A stretch of 64,000 nucleotides of DNA, taken from contig NVUK01000008.1 in NCBI GenBank assembly GCA_002401865.1, forward strand, positions 1 to 64,000, written 5' to 3'. This document shows, piece after piece, positions 18,617 through 27,746 of this stretch (positions are counted from its first letter, which is position 1; the number at the start of each line of letters is the position of its first letter). The stretch comes from Candidatus Aerophobota bacterium. Its GTDB lineage: Bacteria; Chlamydiota; Chlamydiia; Chlamydiales; Simkaniaceae. The notes under the pieces are model-generated. The model ran no database searches. It saw only the letters and a list, made by a program, of their open reading frames with translations, and was not told the DNA's origin. The translations under genes were made by a program, and so were the position numbers.

Positions 18617-19392
18617 ATACGCGGTATAAAAAATCCCATCTATCTCTAATTATTGCGACATACATTTTCCTATATTTACCTATTTTAGTTTTAATTATCT
18701 TTTCTTTTAACAACCAAAAATTTCCCTCTCATTGGTCAGGATTCACCTGGAATTGGTATATAGAATTATTTCAAGAAAGCGCTCTTTGGAATGCTTGTTT
18801 CACCTCTTTTTTTGTTGCCACGGTGAGTACTATTATTACTCTTTTTATGGCTCTTTCTCTGATCTTTTTTCATTTCAGTGGAGGGAAAATACAAAAAACT
18901 TTGCCACTATTTTATACCAATCTCATTATTCCAGAAATTATGTTATCTATTTCTCTACTCACATTTTTTGTCTTTTTTAAAGTATCTCTAGGGATAACGA
19001 CTCTCATCATTGCCCATACTGTTTTAGGCCTGGGGTTTGCGGTCCCTATGATTTATAGCCGTTATAGCCAATTAGACCCCTCTATATTCCAAGCAGCAAA
19101 AACTTTAGGAGCCTCCTCTTACCAAACTTTTACAACCATTGTCCTTCCTCTTTTAAAACCGGCACTCATCTCCTCAAGCGTTCTTATTTTTATTCTCTCT
19201 TTCGATGATTTCATTTTTTCCTGTTTTTGTGCTGGTACTTCTGTAGAAACGGTTTCTCTCTATCTCCTGTCGATGTTGCGCCTGGGCATATCTCCAATTA
19301 TTAATGCCCTATCTACCCTTCTTTTTCTCATTAGCGCCGTAGCGGCTTTAATCTTTTTAAAAAGTAAAAGCAAGGGGGACAATTTAATATGA
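18613..19392 (+). CDS. potC: Spermidine/putrescine ABC importer permease PotC
   Basis: 259 residues, six membrane helices. The coupling motif QAAKTLGASSYQTFTTIVLPLLKP lies at about 160-183, and SFDDF in the following helix is typical of PotC. It overlaps potB at one end and potD at the other (four bases each), so the stoichiometric import complex is probably translated from one message. Confidence 0.95.
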   Translation: MNTRYKKSHLSLIIATYIFLYLPILVLIIFSFNNQKFPSHWSGFTWNWYIELFQESALWNACFTSFFVATVSTIITLFMALSLIFFHFSGGKIQKTLPLFYTNLIIPEIMLSISLLTFFVFFKVSLGITTLIIAHTVLGLGFAVPMIYSRYSQLDPSIFQAAKTLGASSYQTFTTIVLPLLKPALISSSVLIFILSFDDFIFSCFCAGTSVETVSLYLLSMLRLGISPIINALSTLLFLISAVAALIFLKSKSKGDNLI

Positions 19393-20486
19393 AAAAGAAA
19401 ACAAGTTCGCTAACAGTAGGCCGTTTTATTATCGTTGGAGTCTATGTTGTTTTATTCGCCCTTTTTATCCATGGATTGAAACCCAAAACACATAACAATA
19501 ATAATAATAATCCCGATGTGCTCCATATTTTTGGTTGGCCTGAGCAATTTTTACCCTCTACCATAAAGCGTTTTACAGACGAAACAGGTATTGAAGTAAA
19601 AACACATTTATATTTGTCCAACGAAGAGCTTTTAACCAAAATGCGCCGGATGAAAGAAGCCGACTACGATATCTTAATCCCTTCAGACTATGCAGTAAAA
19701 AGTTTAATTAAAGAGGGGATGCTACAACCCATAGATCATAGCAAACTCGATTTTTACAATAACTTCATCCCAGGTCTTCTTAATCTCAACTACGATCCTG
19801 GAAACAAATACTCTCTCCCTTATCAATGGGAAGTGTTTGGTTTTGGTGTAGATAAAAACTATTTCAAAGATTATTCCTCTCTTTCTTGGGAAACTCTTTT
19901 TTCTATCCATGATACTGGCTTAAAAATTTCTATGGTCGATGACCCTATAGAAGCTATTCAGATGAGCGCTTTTTATCAATACGGACCAAACAACTCGATG
20001 AAATTAACCCATAAACAAACACAATCTATCCTCCATACACTTAAACAGCAGAAAAAAAATGTTGAAGCCTATACCAATATGAAGCCTGACTACTTGCTCG
20101 CTACTAAAAATTGCCAATTGGCAGTATCTAGCTCTGCATGGATCCTCCGCTCTATTGAAGACAACCCCCATGTAGAATTTGTCATCCCCCAAGATTGGAG
20201 CTTTATCTCTATAGAAAATATGTGCATTCATAAAGATTCAAAAAAGCAAAAAGCAATTTACGCTTTCCTCAATTTCATCTATCAAGATCAAGTGATGGCA
20301 CGCGACTGCGGCACCTTTTTAAATTTTCCCTCAATAACTACAGCCCTTCCCTTAATGGAAAACCCTCACCCTAAATATGTGCGCTGCTTTAATCAAGCGG
20401 CAAAAAAACTCTCTTTTTTTTACTTCATTACTCCCCTATTATCTGAACAAGAAACCACCAAGCTGTGGGTTGATTTAAAAACATAG
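19389..20486 (+). CDS. potD: Spermidine/putrescine-binding protein PotD, apparently membrane-anchored
   Basis: 365 residues. A hydrophobic N-terminal segment (about 11-29) without a lipobox Cys precedes a short Asn-rich linker (NNNNNN, about 37-42) and the periplasmic binding domain, which starts LHIFGWPEQFLPSTI. YDILIPSDYAVKSLI and SLPYQWEVFGFGVDK are typical PotD/PotF blocks. PotD binds polyamines in the periplasm and delivers them to PotBC. Lack of a lipobox suggests an uncleaved anchor or a cleaved signal. The exact polyamine specificity cannot be read here. Confidence 0.92.
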   Translation: MKKKTSSLTVGRFIIVGVYVVLFALFIHGLKPKTHNNNNNNPDVLHIFGWPEQFLPSTIKRFTDETGIEVKTHLYLSNEELLTKMRRMKEADYDILIPSDYAVKSLIKEGMLQPIDHSKLDFYNNFIPGLLNLNYDPGNKYSLPYQWEVFGFGVDKNYFKDYSSLSWETLFSIHDTGLKISMVDDPIEAIQMSAFYQYGPNNSMKLTHKQTQSILHTLKQQKKNVEAYTNMKPDYLLATKNCQLAVSSSAWILRSIEDNPHVEFVIPQDWSFISIENMCIHKDSKKQKAIYAFLNFIYQDQVMARDCGTFLNFPSITTALPLMENPHPKYVRCFNQAAKKLSFFYFITPLLSEQETTKLWVDLKT

Positions 20487-20528
20487 TATAGAGTCTAATG
20501 CTCCCTATACCTTCGGAGTTTTTAAGCC

Positions 20529-21245
20529 ATGCGCTATTTAATTGTTTTTTGCTTTTTGCTGCTCGCCTCCCCCTCTTTCTCATCTGTGACAAGAGATGAA
20601 AAGTTGCTTTTTGATCATGTTATTAAAAAAAAGGACCTTATAAGAGATTGGTCTTTAATCGAATATGAACAAACACTCTACCTTATAAACACACTTAATT
20701 CATCTCTTCACGCTGCTTGTTATAACAAAGCTCGAAAAGAGATTTATCACCATGCTAATCAAAGCTCCTTAGAGCGTCTTTATTCAAAATTTGATCTTAT
20801 TGACACCCAGGTGCCTCCATCGAGTTTTGAGAATAAAACTGTTTATAACTCTATAACCAGGTCTCTGCATATTAAAGCTTGGTCTGAACGAGTATTGAGT
20901 GATCTTTTAAGCTTTTTTTTTACCATAAATCCTCAAAAGTGTTTAAGGCTGCCTTGGAAAAGCCTTTTAACGGATTTGTCTAACCTTTATATAGAATCAG
21001 ATAGTCCAGACTACCTCCAGATCCTTAGGATAAAAAAAGAGTGTACTAATCTCCTAATAGATTTTATCGAGCAAACATGCGCGTCTGATTTAGATCTATG
21101 GGTAAAGAGTGTAAATAGTTTTAACTCAGTAGAAGATACACCCCTTTTTACTCAAGGATCGACCTGTTTTGAAGATGTAAAAAATCAAATCCTGGGAATA
21201 TTATATATCCCTTTTTTAGATGAGAACGAAGACCTCTTTAATTAA
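20529..21245 (+). CDS. Secreted protein of unknown function
   Basis: 238 residues. A clear signal peptide (MRYLIVFCFLLLASPSFSS) suggests export to the periplasm or beyond. The mature part looks helical with several Cys (near residues 60, 137, 186, 199 and 223). It lies 42 bases after potD on the same strand, so it may be the distal gene of the pot operon, with GGAG upstream of its ATG. No family recognised; a link to polyamine uptake is positional only. Confidence 0.7.
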   Translation: MRYLIVFCFLLLASPSFSSVTRDEKLLFDHVIKKKDLIRDWSLIEYEQTLYLINTLNSSLHAACYNKARKEIYHHANQSSLERLYSKFDLIDTQVPPSSFENKTVYNSITRSLHIKAWSERVLSDLLSFFFTINPQKCLRLPWKSLLTDLSNLYIESDSPDYLQILRIKKECTNLLIDFIEQTCASDLDLWVKSVNSFNSVEDTPLFTQGSTCFEDVKNQILGILYIPFLDENEDLFN

Positions 21246-21256
21246 CGCTTAAACTA

Positions 21257-21297
21257 ATAAAAAAAACCGCGCTCAAAAATTAAATTAAGCACGGTTT
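21257..21297 (-). terminator. Rho-independent terminator of the acpP operon
   Basis: On the minus strand AAACCGTGCT (21297-21288) pairs with AGCGCGGTTT (21273-21264) around a 14-base loop, with one mismatch, and is followed by a T-run (21263-21257). It lies about 30 bases after the acpP stop. Confidence 0.8.
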
Positions 21298-21326
21298 ATT
21301 CTAAAATCTAAGCAAGATAGAAATAT

Positions 21327-21569
21327 CTATTTCTTTTCTTGATTTTTTTTCGTAACAAAATCGATTACATTGCCTACTGTTTTTAGCGTCTCTGCTTCTT
21401 CTTCAGAAACTTCAAAACCAAATTTTTCTTCAAATGTCATGATTAGCTCTGTAGAGTCTAAAGAGTCTGCATTCAGATCTTCTACAAAAGATTTCTCTCT
21501 TGATACTTCCTCTTCATCCACACCTAGTTGCTCTACGATGATATCCTTGATTTCTTCCTCAATTGACAT
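21327..21569 (-). CDS. acpP: Acyl carrier protein
   Basis: 80 residues, highly acidic. The phosphopantetheine attachment Ser is in NADSLDSTE (about 34-42), the universal ACP D-S-L motif. ACP carries growing acyl chains in type II fatty acid synthesis and supplies acyl groups to LpxD (28381). It is last in the fabH-fabD-fabG-acpP run, 44 bases after fabG, and a terminator follows. Confidence 0.98.
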   Translation of the reverse strand: MSIEEEIKDIIVEQLGVDEEEVSREKSFVEDLNADSLDSTELIMTFEEKFGFEVSEEEAETLKTVGNVIDFVTKKNQEKK

Positions 21570-21613
21570 GTTATTTATCCTCTTGTTTTATATTTTTGTC
21601 TTTACACTTTTAT

Positions 21614-22363
21614 CTAAACCGTTAAACCACCATCTACAGTAATCACTTGTCCGGTAATATAACTAGAATCGGGGCCTGCTAAAAATAGCGCAACCGCTGC
21701 CAATTCTTTGGGATCCCCATACCTTTTCATAGGGATCTTCTTTCTAAGTTCTTCTCTTTGCACATCCGTCATTTTATCTGTCATCGGTGTTGCAAAAAAT
21801 CCTGGAGCTATACAGTTAACTTGTACTTTTCCGCCCAGCTCAACGGCCAAAGCACGTGTCATTCCCACCATGCCAAGCTTCGAAGCTGCGTAATTCACCT
21901 GTCCAGGGTTACCTATCAATCCAACAATCGATGCTATATTGATAACTTTTCCTCTTCTTTTAATCAAACTTCTTATCAGAGAATGTGTCATGTTATAAGC
22001 TGATTTAAGATTCACATCTAAAACATCATCCCAATCTTGCTCAACCATTCTCATGAAAAGCTTATCGCGCGTAATCCCTGCACAATTGATTAATATATCT
22101 ACACCTGAAAGCTCTTTTTGTACCTGCTCAATCGCACTATTAACCACTGCTTTTTTTGAAACATCCACGCTATAGAAAAAAAACTTTTGGTCTGCATGCT
22201 TTTGTACTTCTTTAAAAGCCGATAACGCTTTTTCTCCGCGTTCCTGATTAGTGCCAAAAATGACTACCGAGACACCTTTCTCTGCTAAAGCTTCAGATAT
22301 TGCTAAGCCAAGCCCTGAAGTACCGCCTGTTACTAAAGCAACTTTTTCTCTCCAATAATCCAT
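21614..22363 (-). CDS. fabG: 3-oxoacyl-[acyl-carrier-protein] reductase
   Basis: 249 residues, short-chain dehydrogenase family. The NADPH-binding [10 protein letters not shown] motif is at about 14-23, NCAGITRD near 92-99, and the catalytic Ser/Tyr/Lys set is seen as NIASIVG with YAASK (about 140-162). It reduces beta-ketoacyl-ACP in each elongation cycle. The gene is 21 bases downstream of fabD, with AGGAGG-like sequence before the start. Confidence 0.97.
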   Translation of the reverse strand: MDYWREKVALVTGGTSGLGLAISEALAEKGVSVVIFGTNQERGEKALSAFKEVQKHADQKFFFYSVDVSKKAVVNSAIEQVQKELSGVDILINCAGITRDKLFMRMVEQDWDDVLDVNLKSAYNMTHSLIRSLIKRRGKVINIASIVGLIGNPGQVNYAASKLGMVGMTRALAVELGGKVQVNCIAPGFFATPMTDKMTDVQREELRKKIPMKRYGDPKELAAVALFLAGPDSSYITGQVITVDGGLTV

Positions 22364-22384
22364 AGTTATCCTCCTGGGGAAAGC

Positions 22385-23332
22385 TCAAACGAGCTTTTCT
22401 TCAAATATTTGTTTTAGTTTTGGCAAATCTTGCATTGATTCAATATGCATACTGCTCCCCTTAACCCCTATTTGAGTATTCATGCGTGACAAAGTCTTTT
22501 TTCCTATTTCAACGTATAGATCAACACCCTCGCTATCCATCGCTTCAATTCCTTTTTGCCAATAAACAGATCCCGTGACTTGATCGATCAAATTAGCGCG
22601 AACTTGTTCACATTCCGTTTCAAAATTCCCTGTAATATTCATCACAATACGTGTCTGGCTCTGATTTGTAAAATTAGCTTGTCTGATAAAAGGAGCAAGT
22701 TTCTCTTTTGCCGTTTGCATAAGTCCTGAATGAAAAGCGCCCGAAACGTCTAAACCTAAAATGCGTCTAGCTCCTTTCTCTTTTAAAACAATACTTGCCG
22801 CTTCAAGACCCGCAATACTTCCTGAAATTACTACCTGATTAGGACAATTAATATTGGCAACCCATACACTGTGTATCTCTTGTACTTCACTTTGAACAGC
22901 TTCTAAAGAAAGGCCTAAAACAACGCGCATACTACCTTTATTCTCGCACGAAGCATCGTGCATAAAGTTAGCTCTATTTTGAACAAGTAACAACCCCTCT
23001 TCAAAAGAGAGTTTACCTGCACATACTAGTGCAGAATATTCACCTAAACTAAGTCCTGCACAAACAAAAGGTTTAAATTGTGGATAGGCAAAACAAATCT
23101 CTTTCCAAATAGCAATGCTTGTTACATAAAGAGCCAGCTGACTATATTTTGTCAGTGTAAGCTTTTCACTTGGTCCTCTAAAAATAATCTCTGAAAGAGA
23201 AAAACCTAAGAGCTTGTCTGCTTTGTTAAAAACTGCTCTGCTTCTTTCACTCTCTTCAAAAAAACTTTTTCCCATTCCCACATACTGAGAACCTTGCCCT
23301 GGAAATAAACATGCTATTTTTAATTCTTTCAT
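22385..23332 (-). CDS. fabD: Malonyl-CoA-[acyl-carrier-protein] transacylase
   Basis: 315 residues. CLFPGQGSQYVGMG (about 9-22) is the N-terminal signature and GLSLGEYSAL (about 93-102) holds the active-site Ser; the catalytic His is in GAFHSGLM. FabD makes malonyl-ACP, the extender unit for FabH and later condensations. It abuts fabH with no intergenic base, indicating translational coupling. Confidence 0.96.
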   Translation of the reverse strand: MKELKIACLFPGQGSQYVGMGKSFFEESERSRAVFNKADKLLGFSLSEIIFRGPSEKLTLTKYSQLALYVTSIAIWKEICFAYPQFKPFVCAGLSLGEYSALVCAGKLSFEEGLLLVQNRANFMHDASCENKGSMRVVLGLSLEAVQSEVQEIHSVWVANINCPNQVVISGSIAGLEAASIVLKEKGARRILGLDVSGAFHSGLMQTAKEKLAPFIRQANFTNQSQTRIVMNITGNFETECEQVRANLIDQVTGSVYWQKGIEAMDSEGVDLYVEIGKKTLSRMNTQIGVKGSSMHIESMQDLPKLKQIFEEKLV

Positions 23333-24337
23333 TTACTTCGCAACAGCTCCCTTCGTCAATACAACAGCGCCAGCAGTAAGACCTGCCCCAAAAGCGCACA
23401 GCACAACATTATCCCCCTCTTTCAGCTCTTTTTCCACGCATAGCTCATCCAGAGCTATACCCACAGAAGAGGCTGACGTATTACCATATTTGTGAATGGT
23501 CAAATAGATCTTTTCTGCCCCTATTTTAAACCGCCTAGCTAAGGCATCAATAATCCTAATATTGGCCTGGTGAGGTACTAAATAACTAATGTCTTCCTCA
23601 GTCAGTCCCACTTTTTCTAAGCTTTTCTTCACAGCATCTTCCATCATGCGCACAGCATATTTAAAAAGTTCTTTCCCCTTCATTTTGATAAAGTGCTCTT
23701 TATTTTTTACTGTCTCGATTGTTGCAGGATTTTTAGATCCTCCTGCTGGTAAAATAAGTATTTCCGGCTCTTTACCATCACTACAGAGTGTTATACCCCC
23801 AATAAAAAAGCCTTCTCCCTTATCACTTATAACACATGCAGTTGCTCCATCTCCAAACAAAATCGATGTATTTCTATCTTCATAATCGACGATCGATGAT
23901 AGCTTTTCTGTCGCAACCACCAAAACATTTTTATACGTTCCTGATTCAATAAACGCCTTGGCTGTAGAAAGACCGTAAATATAACCCGAACACGCCGCTT
24001 GTATATCCATAGCTGCAGCGCTTCCGGCTCCAATCTTGGATTGAATCAAACAAGCTGTACTGGGGAAAATATAGTCAGGCGTTAAAGTCGCTACTAAAAT
24101 AAGATCTACATCATCTGGACTCATGCCTGCTTTATCTAAAGCCGCTTTGGCAGCTAAACATCCCATCGAAGAAGCACTCTCTTCTGGTGCTGCAATCCTT
24201 CTCTCTTTCATCCCTGTGCGCGTTACAATCCACTCATCTGTAGTATCTACTTTCTTCTCCAAATCAGCATTGGAAAGTACCTGAGTAGGAAGGTAAGACC
24301 CCAAACCTACAATTCTTGCTTGTTTCGACGATTTCAC
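23333..24337 (-). CDS. fabH: 3-oxoacyl-[acyl-carrier-protein] synthase III
   Basis: 334 residues from a GTG start. KAS III condenses acetyl-CoA with malonyl-ACP to begin fatty acid synthesis. The catalytic triad is visible: Cys in DIQAACSGYIYG (about 115), His in LVPHQANIRI (about 254) and Asn in GNTSASS (about 285). First gene of the fab operon, divergent from recR across a 235-base AT-rich spacer that contains a perfect palindrome (24460-24480). Confidence 0.97.
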   Translation of the reverse strand: MKSSKQARIVGLGSYLPTQVLSNADLEKKVDTTDEWIVTRTGMKERRIAAPEESASSMGCLAAKAALDKAGMSPDDVDLILVATLTPDYIFPSTACLIQSKIGAGSAAAMDIQAACSGYIYGLSTAKAFIESGTYKNVLVVATEKLSSIVDYEDRNTSILFGDGATACVISDKGEGFFIGGITLCSDGKEPEILILPAGGSKNPATIETVKNKEHFIKMKGKELFKYAVRMMEDAVKKSLEKVGLTEEDISYLVPHQANIRIIDALARRFKIGAEKIYLTIHKYGNTSASSVGIALDELCVEKELKEGDNVVLCAFGAGLTAGAVVLTKGAVAK

Positions 24338-24459
24338 AGCAATAGCCCCACAACAATTTATCTAGTTATAAAGGGGTATTTTAGCAAAAAAACATTAAAA
24401 CCGAAACACTTTATTGTTATTTTTCCACTTTCTCTAAAACAATTTTTTAATTTGATGTA

Positions 24460-24480
24460 AAAAACAAATCATTTGTTTTT
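24460..24480. promoter_or_regulatory. Perfect 10-bp inverted repeat in the fabH-recR divergent spacer
   Basis: AAAAACAAAT, one base, then ATTTGTTTTT: a perfect 21-base palindrome between two divergent genes. It has no GC-rich stem, so it is a poor terminator and more like a dimeric regulator site. No known operator is matched. Chance in AT-rich DNA cannot be excluded. Confidence 0.35.
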
Positions 24481-24572
24481 ATGTTAAAAAATTTTTAAAC
24501 TCGGAATTTTATTTTCAATAAAAGCACGCTGTGATTACTATTAACGTTAATTCTCCATAATTAGGAAAAGCG

Positions 24573-25178
24573 ATGAAACAGTTAAAATACCCTCAACCGA
24601 TAGAAAATTTAATTGAATCTCTAAGGCAAATCCCCGGTATTGGTAGAAAAACGGCTGAGCGCTATGCTTTTAATATCCTTAGCTGGCAAAAACAAGACCT
24701 TTTTAATCTAGCAAAGGTTATTCACGACATGCCCAGCAAAATTTCTAAATGTTCTACTTGTAGATGCTTAAAAAGTGATCAAGGGTGTCAATTTTGCACC
24801 TCTACTTCAAGAGATACTTCCTCTTTATGTATCGTCGCTTCGGTTAAAGATGTTTTTTTAATTGAAGAAACAGGTGTATTTAAAGGGTTATACCATGTGA
24901 TTGACCACCTCTTTTCCCCTCTAGATGGTCAAATGCTTTCCAAAGAAGACCTCGCTCCTGTCTTAGAAAGAATCCAAAAACTCTGTGTTAAAGAAATTAT
25001 TTTAGCCTTTGATTCCACTTTAGAGGGGGATGCTACATCTCTTTATCTTCAAGATTTAGTTAAAAATTTCTCTGTTTCCACGACTAGGCTAGCCCTGGGT
25101 ATTCCCATGGGAAGTTCTCTGGATTTTATTGACGAACACACCTTGTCAAAAGCCTTTGTAGGTAGAGTCAGTGTTTAG
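24573..25178 (+). CDS. recR: Recombination mediator protein RecR
   Basis: 201 residues, the usual RecR length. A helix-hairpin-helix region (IPGIGRKTAERYA, about 19-31) is followed by a four-Cys zinc finger (CSTCRCLKSDQGCQFC, about 57-72) and a Toprim domain starting LCIVASVKDVFLIE. RecR with RecO and RecF loads RecA onto SSB-coated DNA. AGGAAAAG precedes the ATG. It lies upstream of bamA, but the bamA promoter found at 25195 suggests separate control. Confidence 0.97.
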   Translation: MKQLKYPQPIENLIESLRQIPGIGRKTAERYAFNILSWQKQDLFNLAKVIHDMPSKISKCSTCRCLKSDQGCQFCTSTSRDTSSLCIVASVKDVFLIEETGVFKGLYHVIDHLFSPLDGQMLSKEDLAPVLERIQKLCVKEIILAFDSTLEGDATSLYLQDLVKNFSVSTTRLALGIPMGSSLDFIDEHTLSKAFVGRVSV

Positions 25179-25192
25179 GAAATGCAATAATT

Positions 25193-25215
25193 ATTTGCAC
25201 AAAACCCCTGCAAAT
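25193..25215. promoter_or_regulatory. 7-bp inverted repeat overlapping the bamA -35 region
   Basis: ATTTGCA (25193-25199), nine bases, then TGCAAAT (25209-25215), a perfect dyad covering the -35 hexamer and half the spacer of the bamA promoter. Its position is where a repressor would compete with polymerase. No known regulator is matched by eye. Confidence 0.4.
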
Positions 25216-25224
25216 GATTATAAT
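25195..25224 (+). promoter_or_regulatory. Promoter of the bamA-skp-lpxD operon
   Basis: TTGCAC (25195-25200), an 18-base spacer and a consensus TATAAT (25219-25224), 17 bases past the recR stop. The predicted transcript starts near 25231, about 28 bases before the proposed ATT start, so it would contain the whole AGGAG ribosome binding site. Confidence 0.65.
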
Positions 25225-25258
25225 CTGCTCTTAGCCAAGAGGAATATAGGAGCTCAAT

Positions 25259-27697
25259 ATTCGCCATTTTAGCATAAAAACACAGTTACAAAGCGCAGTA
25301 AGGATCAAAACTCTCTTTCTTTTTCTAATTGCTTTTTTACTTTTTACCCCTCCAGGACTATCCGCTTTGGAGCGCGACAACCTTGTCTTTGACGGCAAAC
25401 CTGTCGCTCATATCAAAATTAGTGTAGAGAATCTCCAGCCTGGAGAAACTTTCAGCCAAAACAAACTAGTGCATCAGCTGCACACTAAAGTGGGAGATCC
25501 TTTTTCCCAGCTTACTTTTGACCGCGATCTAAAAGGTCTTAGCGAAGACTATGGACGTGTTGATCCTGAAATTGAAGTGGAGCAAGGCAAAGTATATCTC
25601 ACTCTTAAGCTATGGCAGAAACCTGTTATACGTGACATTCGGTGGGAAGGTAACCATAACATCAAAACGCGTAAACTGAAAAAAGAGCTCGGTATTGAAT
25701 CTGGTACTATTTTTAATAAAGACCAGTTTAACAAAGGTTTCTCTAAGCTTCGAGAACTCTATATTAAGAAAGGTTACTTCGAATCTGAATTAGAGTACAA
25801 AATCATCCCTTACGACGTAACAAATGAAGTGGAAATTGAAATTGATATACATGAAGGGCAATTTGGACACATTAATAAGATAGTTTTTCACGGTGTAACG
25901 GGTAAAGAACGGAGCGGTATTTTAGCGCTTATTAATACTAAAAAATACAATTTTTTTACTAGCTGGCTCACAGGGCATGGAACCTACCACGAAGAGCTTC
26001 TTGAACATGACAAACTCTTGATTGTGGATTATTTACAAAATCAAGGTTTTGCCAATGCCATGGTCGATATTCATGCTGAAGAAAACGAAAATGGGCAACT
26101 AATTATTTCTATTATTGCTGATAAAGGTGAACTTTTTCATTTTGGCAATATTGTTATCCATGACAACACTTTAATTAATAGCTCTACGATTAGAAAATCT
26201 TTTGCTATTAAAAAAGGGGATATCTTTTCTCCTGAAACATTACGTAATGCTGTTGAACACGTTGAAGACCTATTTGGTAAAGATGGCTATATAGAGGCCA
26301 ACGTAGACTATTCTCTCTCTCTTGAAGCTTCCTCTCCTATCTACAATATAGAGCTGTCGGTGACCGAAGGAGATAAATTTAGAATTGGCCTAATCAATGT
26401 TCTTGGTAATTCTTCTACCAATAAAAATGTTATACTAAGAGAATCCTTACTTGTTCCTGGGGAAGTATTTGACTCCAGAAAACTAAAAGCTACCGAACGG
26501 CGCCTAGAGGCAATGGGCTACTTTAAATCGGTCAATGTATACACCGTTAAGACACGTGAAGATGAGAAGCTAGGAGAGAATTACCGCGACGTAGTTATTG
26601 AAGTGGAAGAGACCATGACAGGTAGCGCTAGCATGTTCTTCGGTTTTAGTAATATTGACGAAGTCTTTGGTGGGGTCGATATTGCTGAAAACAATTTCAA
26701 CCATAGAGGTTTATTTAGTTGGTGGCGCGATGGAATGTCAGCTTTTAGAGGTGCAGGAGAATTTGCGAGCATAAAAGCGCAACTAGGTATGAAACAACAA
26801 AGTTACACTTTGGCCTGGATGGATCCTTATTTATTTGATAGTTTATGGCGCTTTGGTTTTGACGTGAACTACTCTGTCAGCCGCATCCAAACCGACGACT
26901 ACAAGGTCTCCAGCGCAGGGGGCTCTCTGTTTGCCAACTATCCCCTATCCCAGTTTTTGACCTACGGTACTAAATATAGAATTTCTAACTCTATTGTCGA
27001 TATGGATAATAAGATCCAGAATGAAGAAGCACAACTCGAGAGACAAAACAGTGGTATTGTAACAGGTATTGCTCCTTCTCTATCTTACGACTCTACCGAC
27101 AACCCCTTTAAACCACATAGAGGCATTAAGTCTTTTGCCAATGCAGAGATTGCTCTTGTTAGAAGGCATAGTAAAGATGACAGGGTTTTCCCTTTCACAA
27201 AATTTGCTTTTATCAATACTTACTACCATCCTATATGGAGCAGAGGCACGCTGAAATTTAGAGGAGATCTCAAATTTCTCTACCCTCTAGGATCAGGACA
27301 AGGTGACTTAATTCCTCTTAACGAAAGATTCTTCCTCGGTGGTGAAACAACCGTTAGAGGGTTCAAGCCTTTCTCTATAGGACCAAAATTTGACAAGAAC
27401 GACAACCGAGGAAAAACAGATGCTCCTATAGGTGGCATGTCTTCACTACTTTTCTCTGCGGAGTATTTACAGGAGATCATTCCTCTTCTAGATCTATTTG
27501 TCTTCTTTGATGGTGGTTCTATTTCTGAACAAACCTTTACCATTACGGATATACAATTGAGTGCTGGAGCAGGAGCGCGTGTGATACTGCCCAATAAAAT
27601 GCCCATCATTGTGGGTTATGGTTATCCGCTTAATCTAAATGAGAATAATAAAGAAGATAAGCAAGGCTGGTTCGTCTCCTTTGGAGGACAGTTTTAA
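25259..27697 (+). CDS. bamA: Outer-membrane protein assembly factor BamA (Omp85), proposed ATT start
   Basis: Up to 812 residues. A TTG at 25367 would remove the signal peptide. The open frame reaches back to a TAG at 25247, and codons before 25367 encode a Lys/Arg-then-hydrophobic signal sequence ending GLSA. No ATG, GTG or TTG precedes it; the best start is ATT at 25259, six bases after AGGAG (25248-25252). The rest has about five POTRA-like repeats (for example IRDIRWEGNHNIKTRKL and FRIGLINVLGNSSTNKNV) and a C-terminal barrel with the RFFLGGETTVRGF motif typical of Omp85, ending in Phe. BamA inserts barrel proteins into the outer membrane. skp follows after 49 bases. Function is certain; the start is inferred. 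Confidence 0.93.
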   Translation: MRHFSIKTQLQSAVRIKTLFLFLIAFLLFTPPGLSALERDNLVFDGKPVAHIKISVENLQPGETFSQNKLVHQLHTKVGDPFSQLTFDRDLKGLSEDYGRVDPEIEVEQGKVYLTLKLWQKPVIRDIRWEGNHNIKTRKLKKELGIESGTIFNKDQFNKGFSKLRELYIKKGYFESELEYKIIPYDVTNEVEIEIDIHEGQFGHINKIVFHGVTGKERSGILALINTKKYNFFTSWLTGHGTYHEELLEHDKLLIVDYLQNQGFANAMVDIHAEENENGQLIISIIADKGELFHFGNIVIHDNTLINSSTIRKSFAIKKGDIFSPETLRNAVEHVEDLFGKDGYIEANVDYSLSLEASSPIYNIELSVTEGDKFRIGLINVLGNSSTNKNVILRESLLVPGEVFDSRKLKATERRLEAMGYFKSVNVYTVKTREDEKLGENYRDVVIEVEETMTGSASMFFGFSNIDEVFGGVDIAENNFNHRGLFSWWRDGMSAFRGAGEFASIKAQLGMKQQSYTLAWMDPYLFDSLWRFGFDVNYSVSRIQTDDYKVSSAGGSLFANYPLSQFLTYGTKYRISNSIVDMDNKIQNEEAQLERQNSGIVTGIAPSLSYDSTDNPFKPHRGIKSFANAEIALVRRHSKDDRVFPFTKFAFINTYYHPIWSRGTLKFRGDLKFLYPLGSGQGDLIPLNERFFLGGETTVRGFKPFSIGPKFDKNDNRGKTDAPIGGMSSLLFSAEYLQEIIPLLDLFVFFDGGSISEQTFTITDIQLSAGAGARVILPNKMPIIVGYGYPLNLNENNKEDKQGWFVSFGGQF

Positions 27698-27746
27698 CAA
27701 ATTTTGATACAAACTAAAAAATAAACGAAAAGAAAGGAAAAAAATA

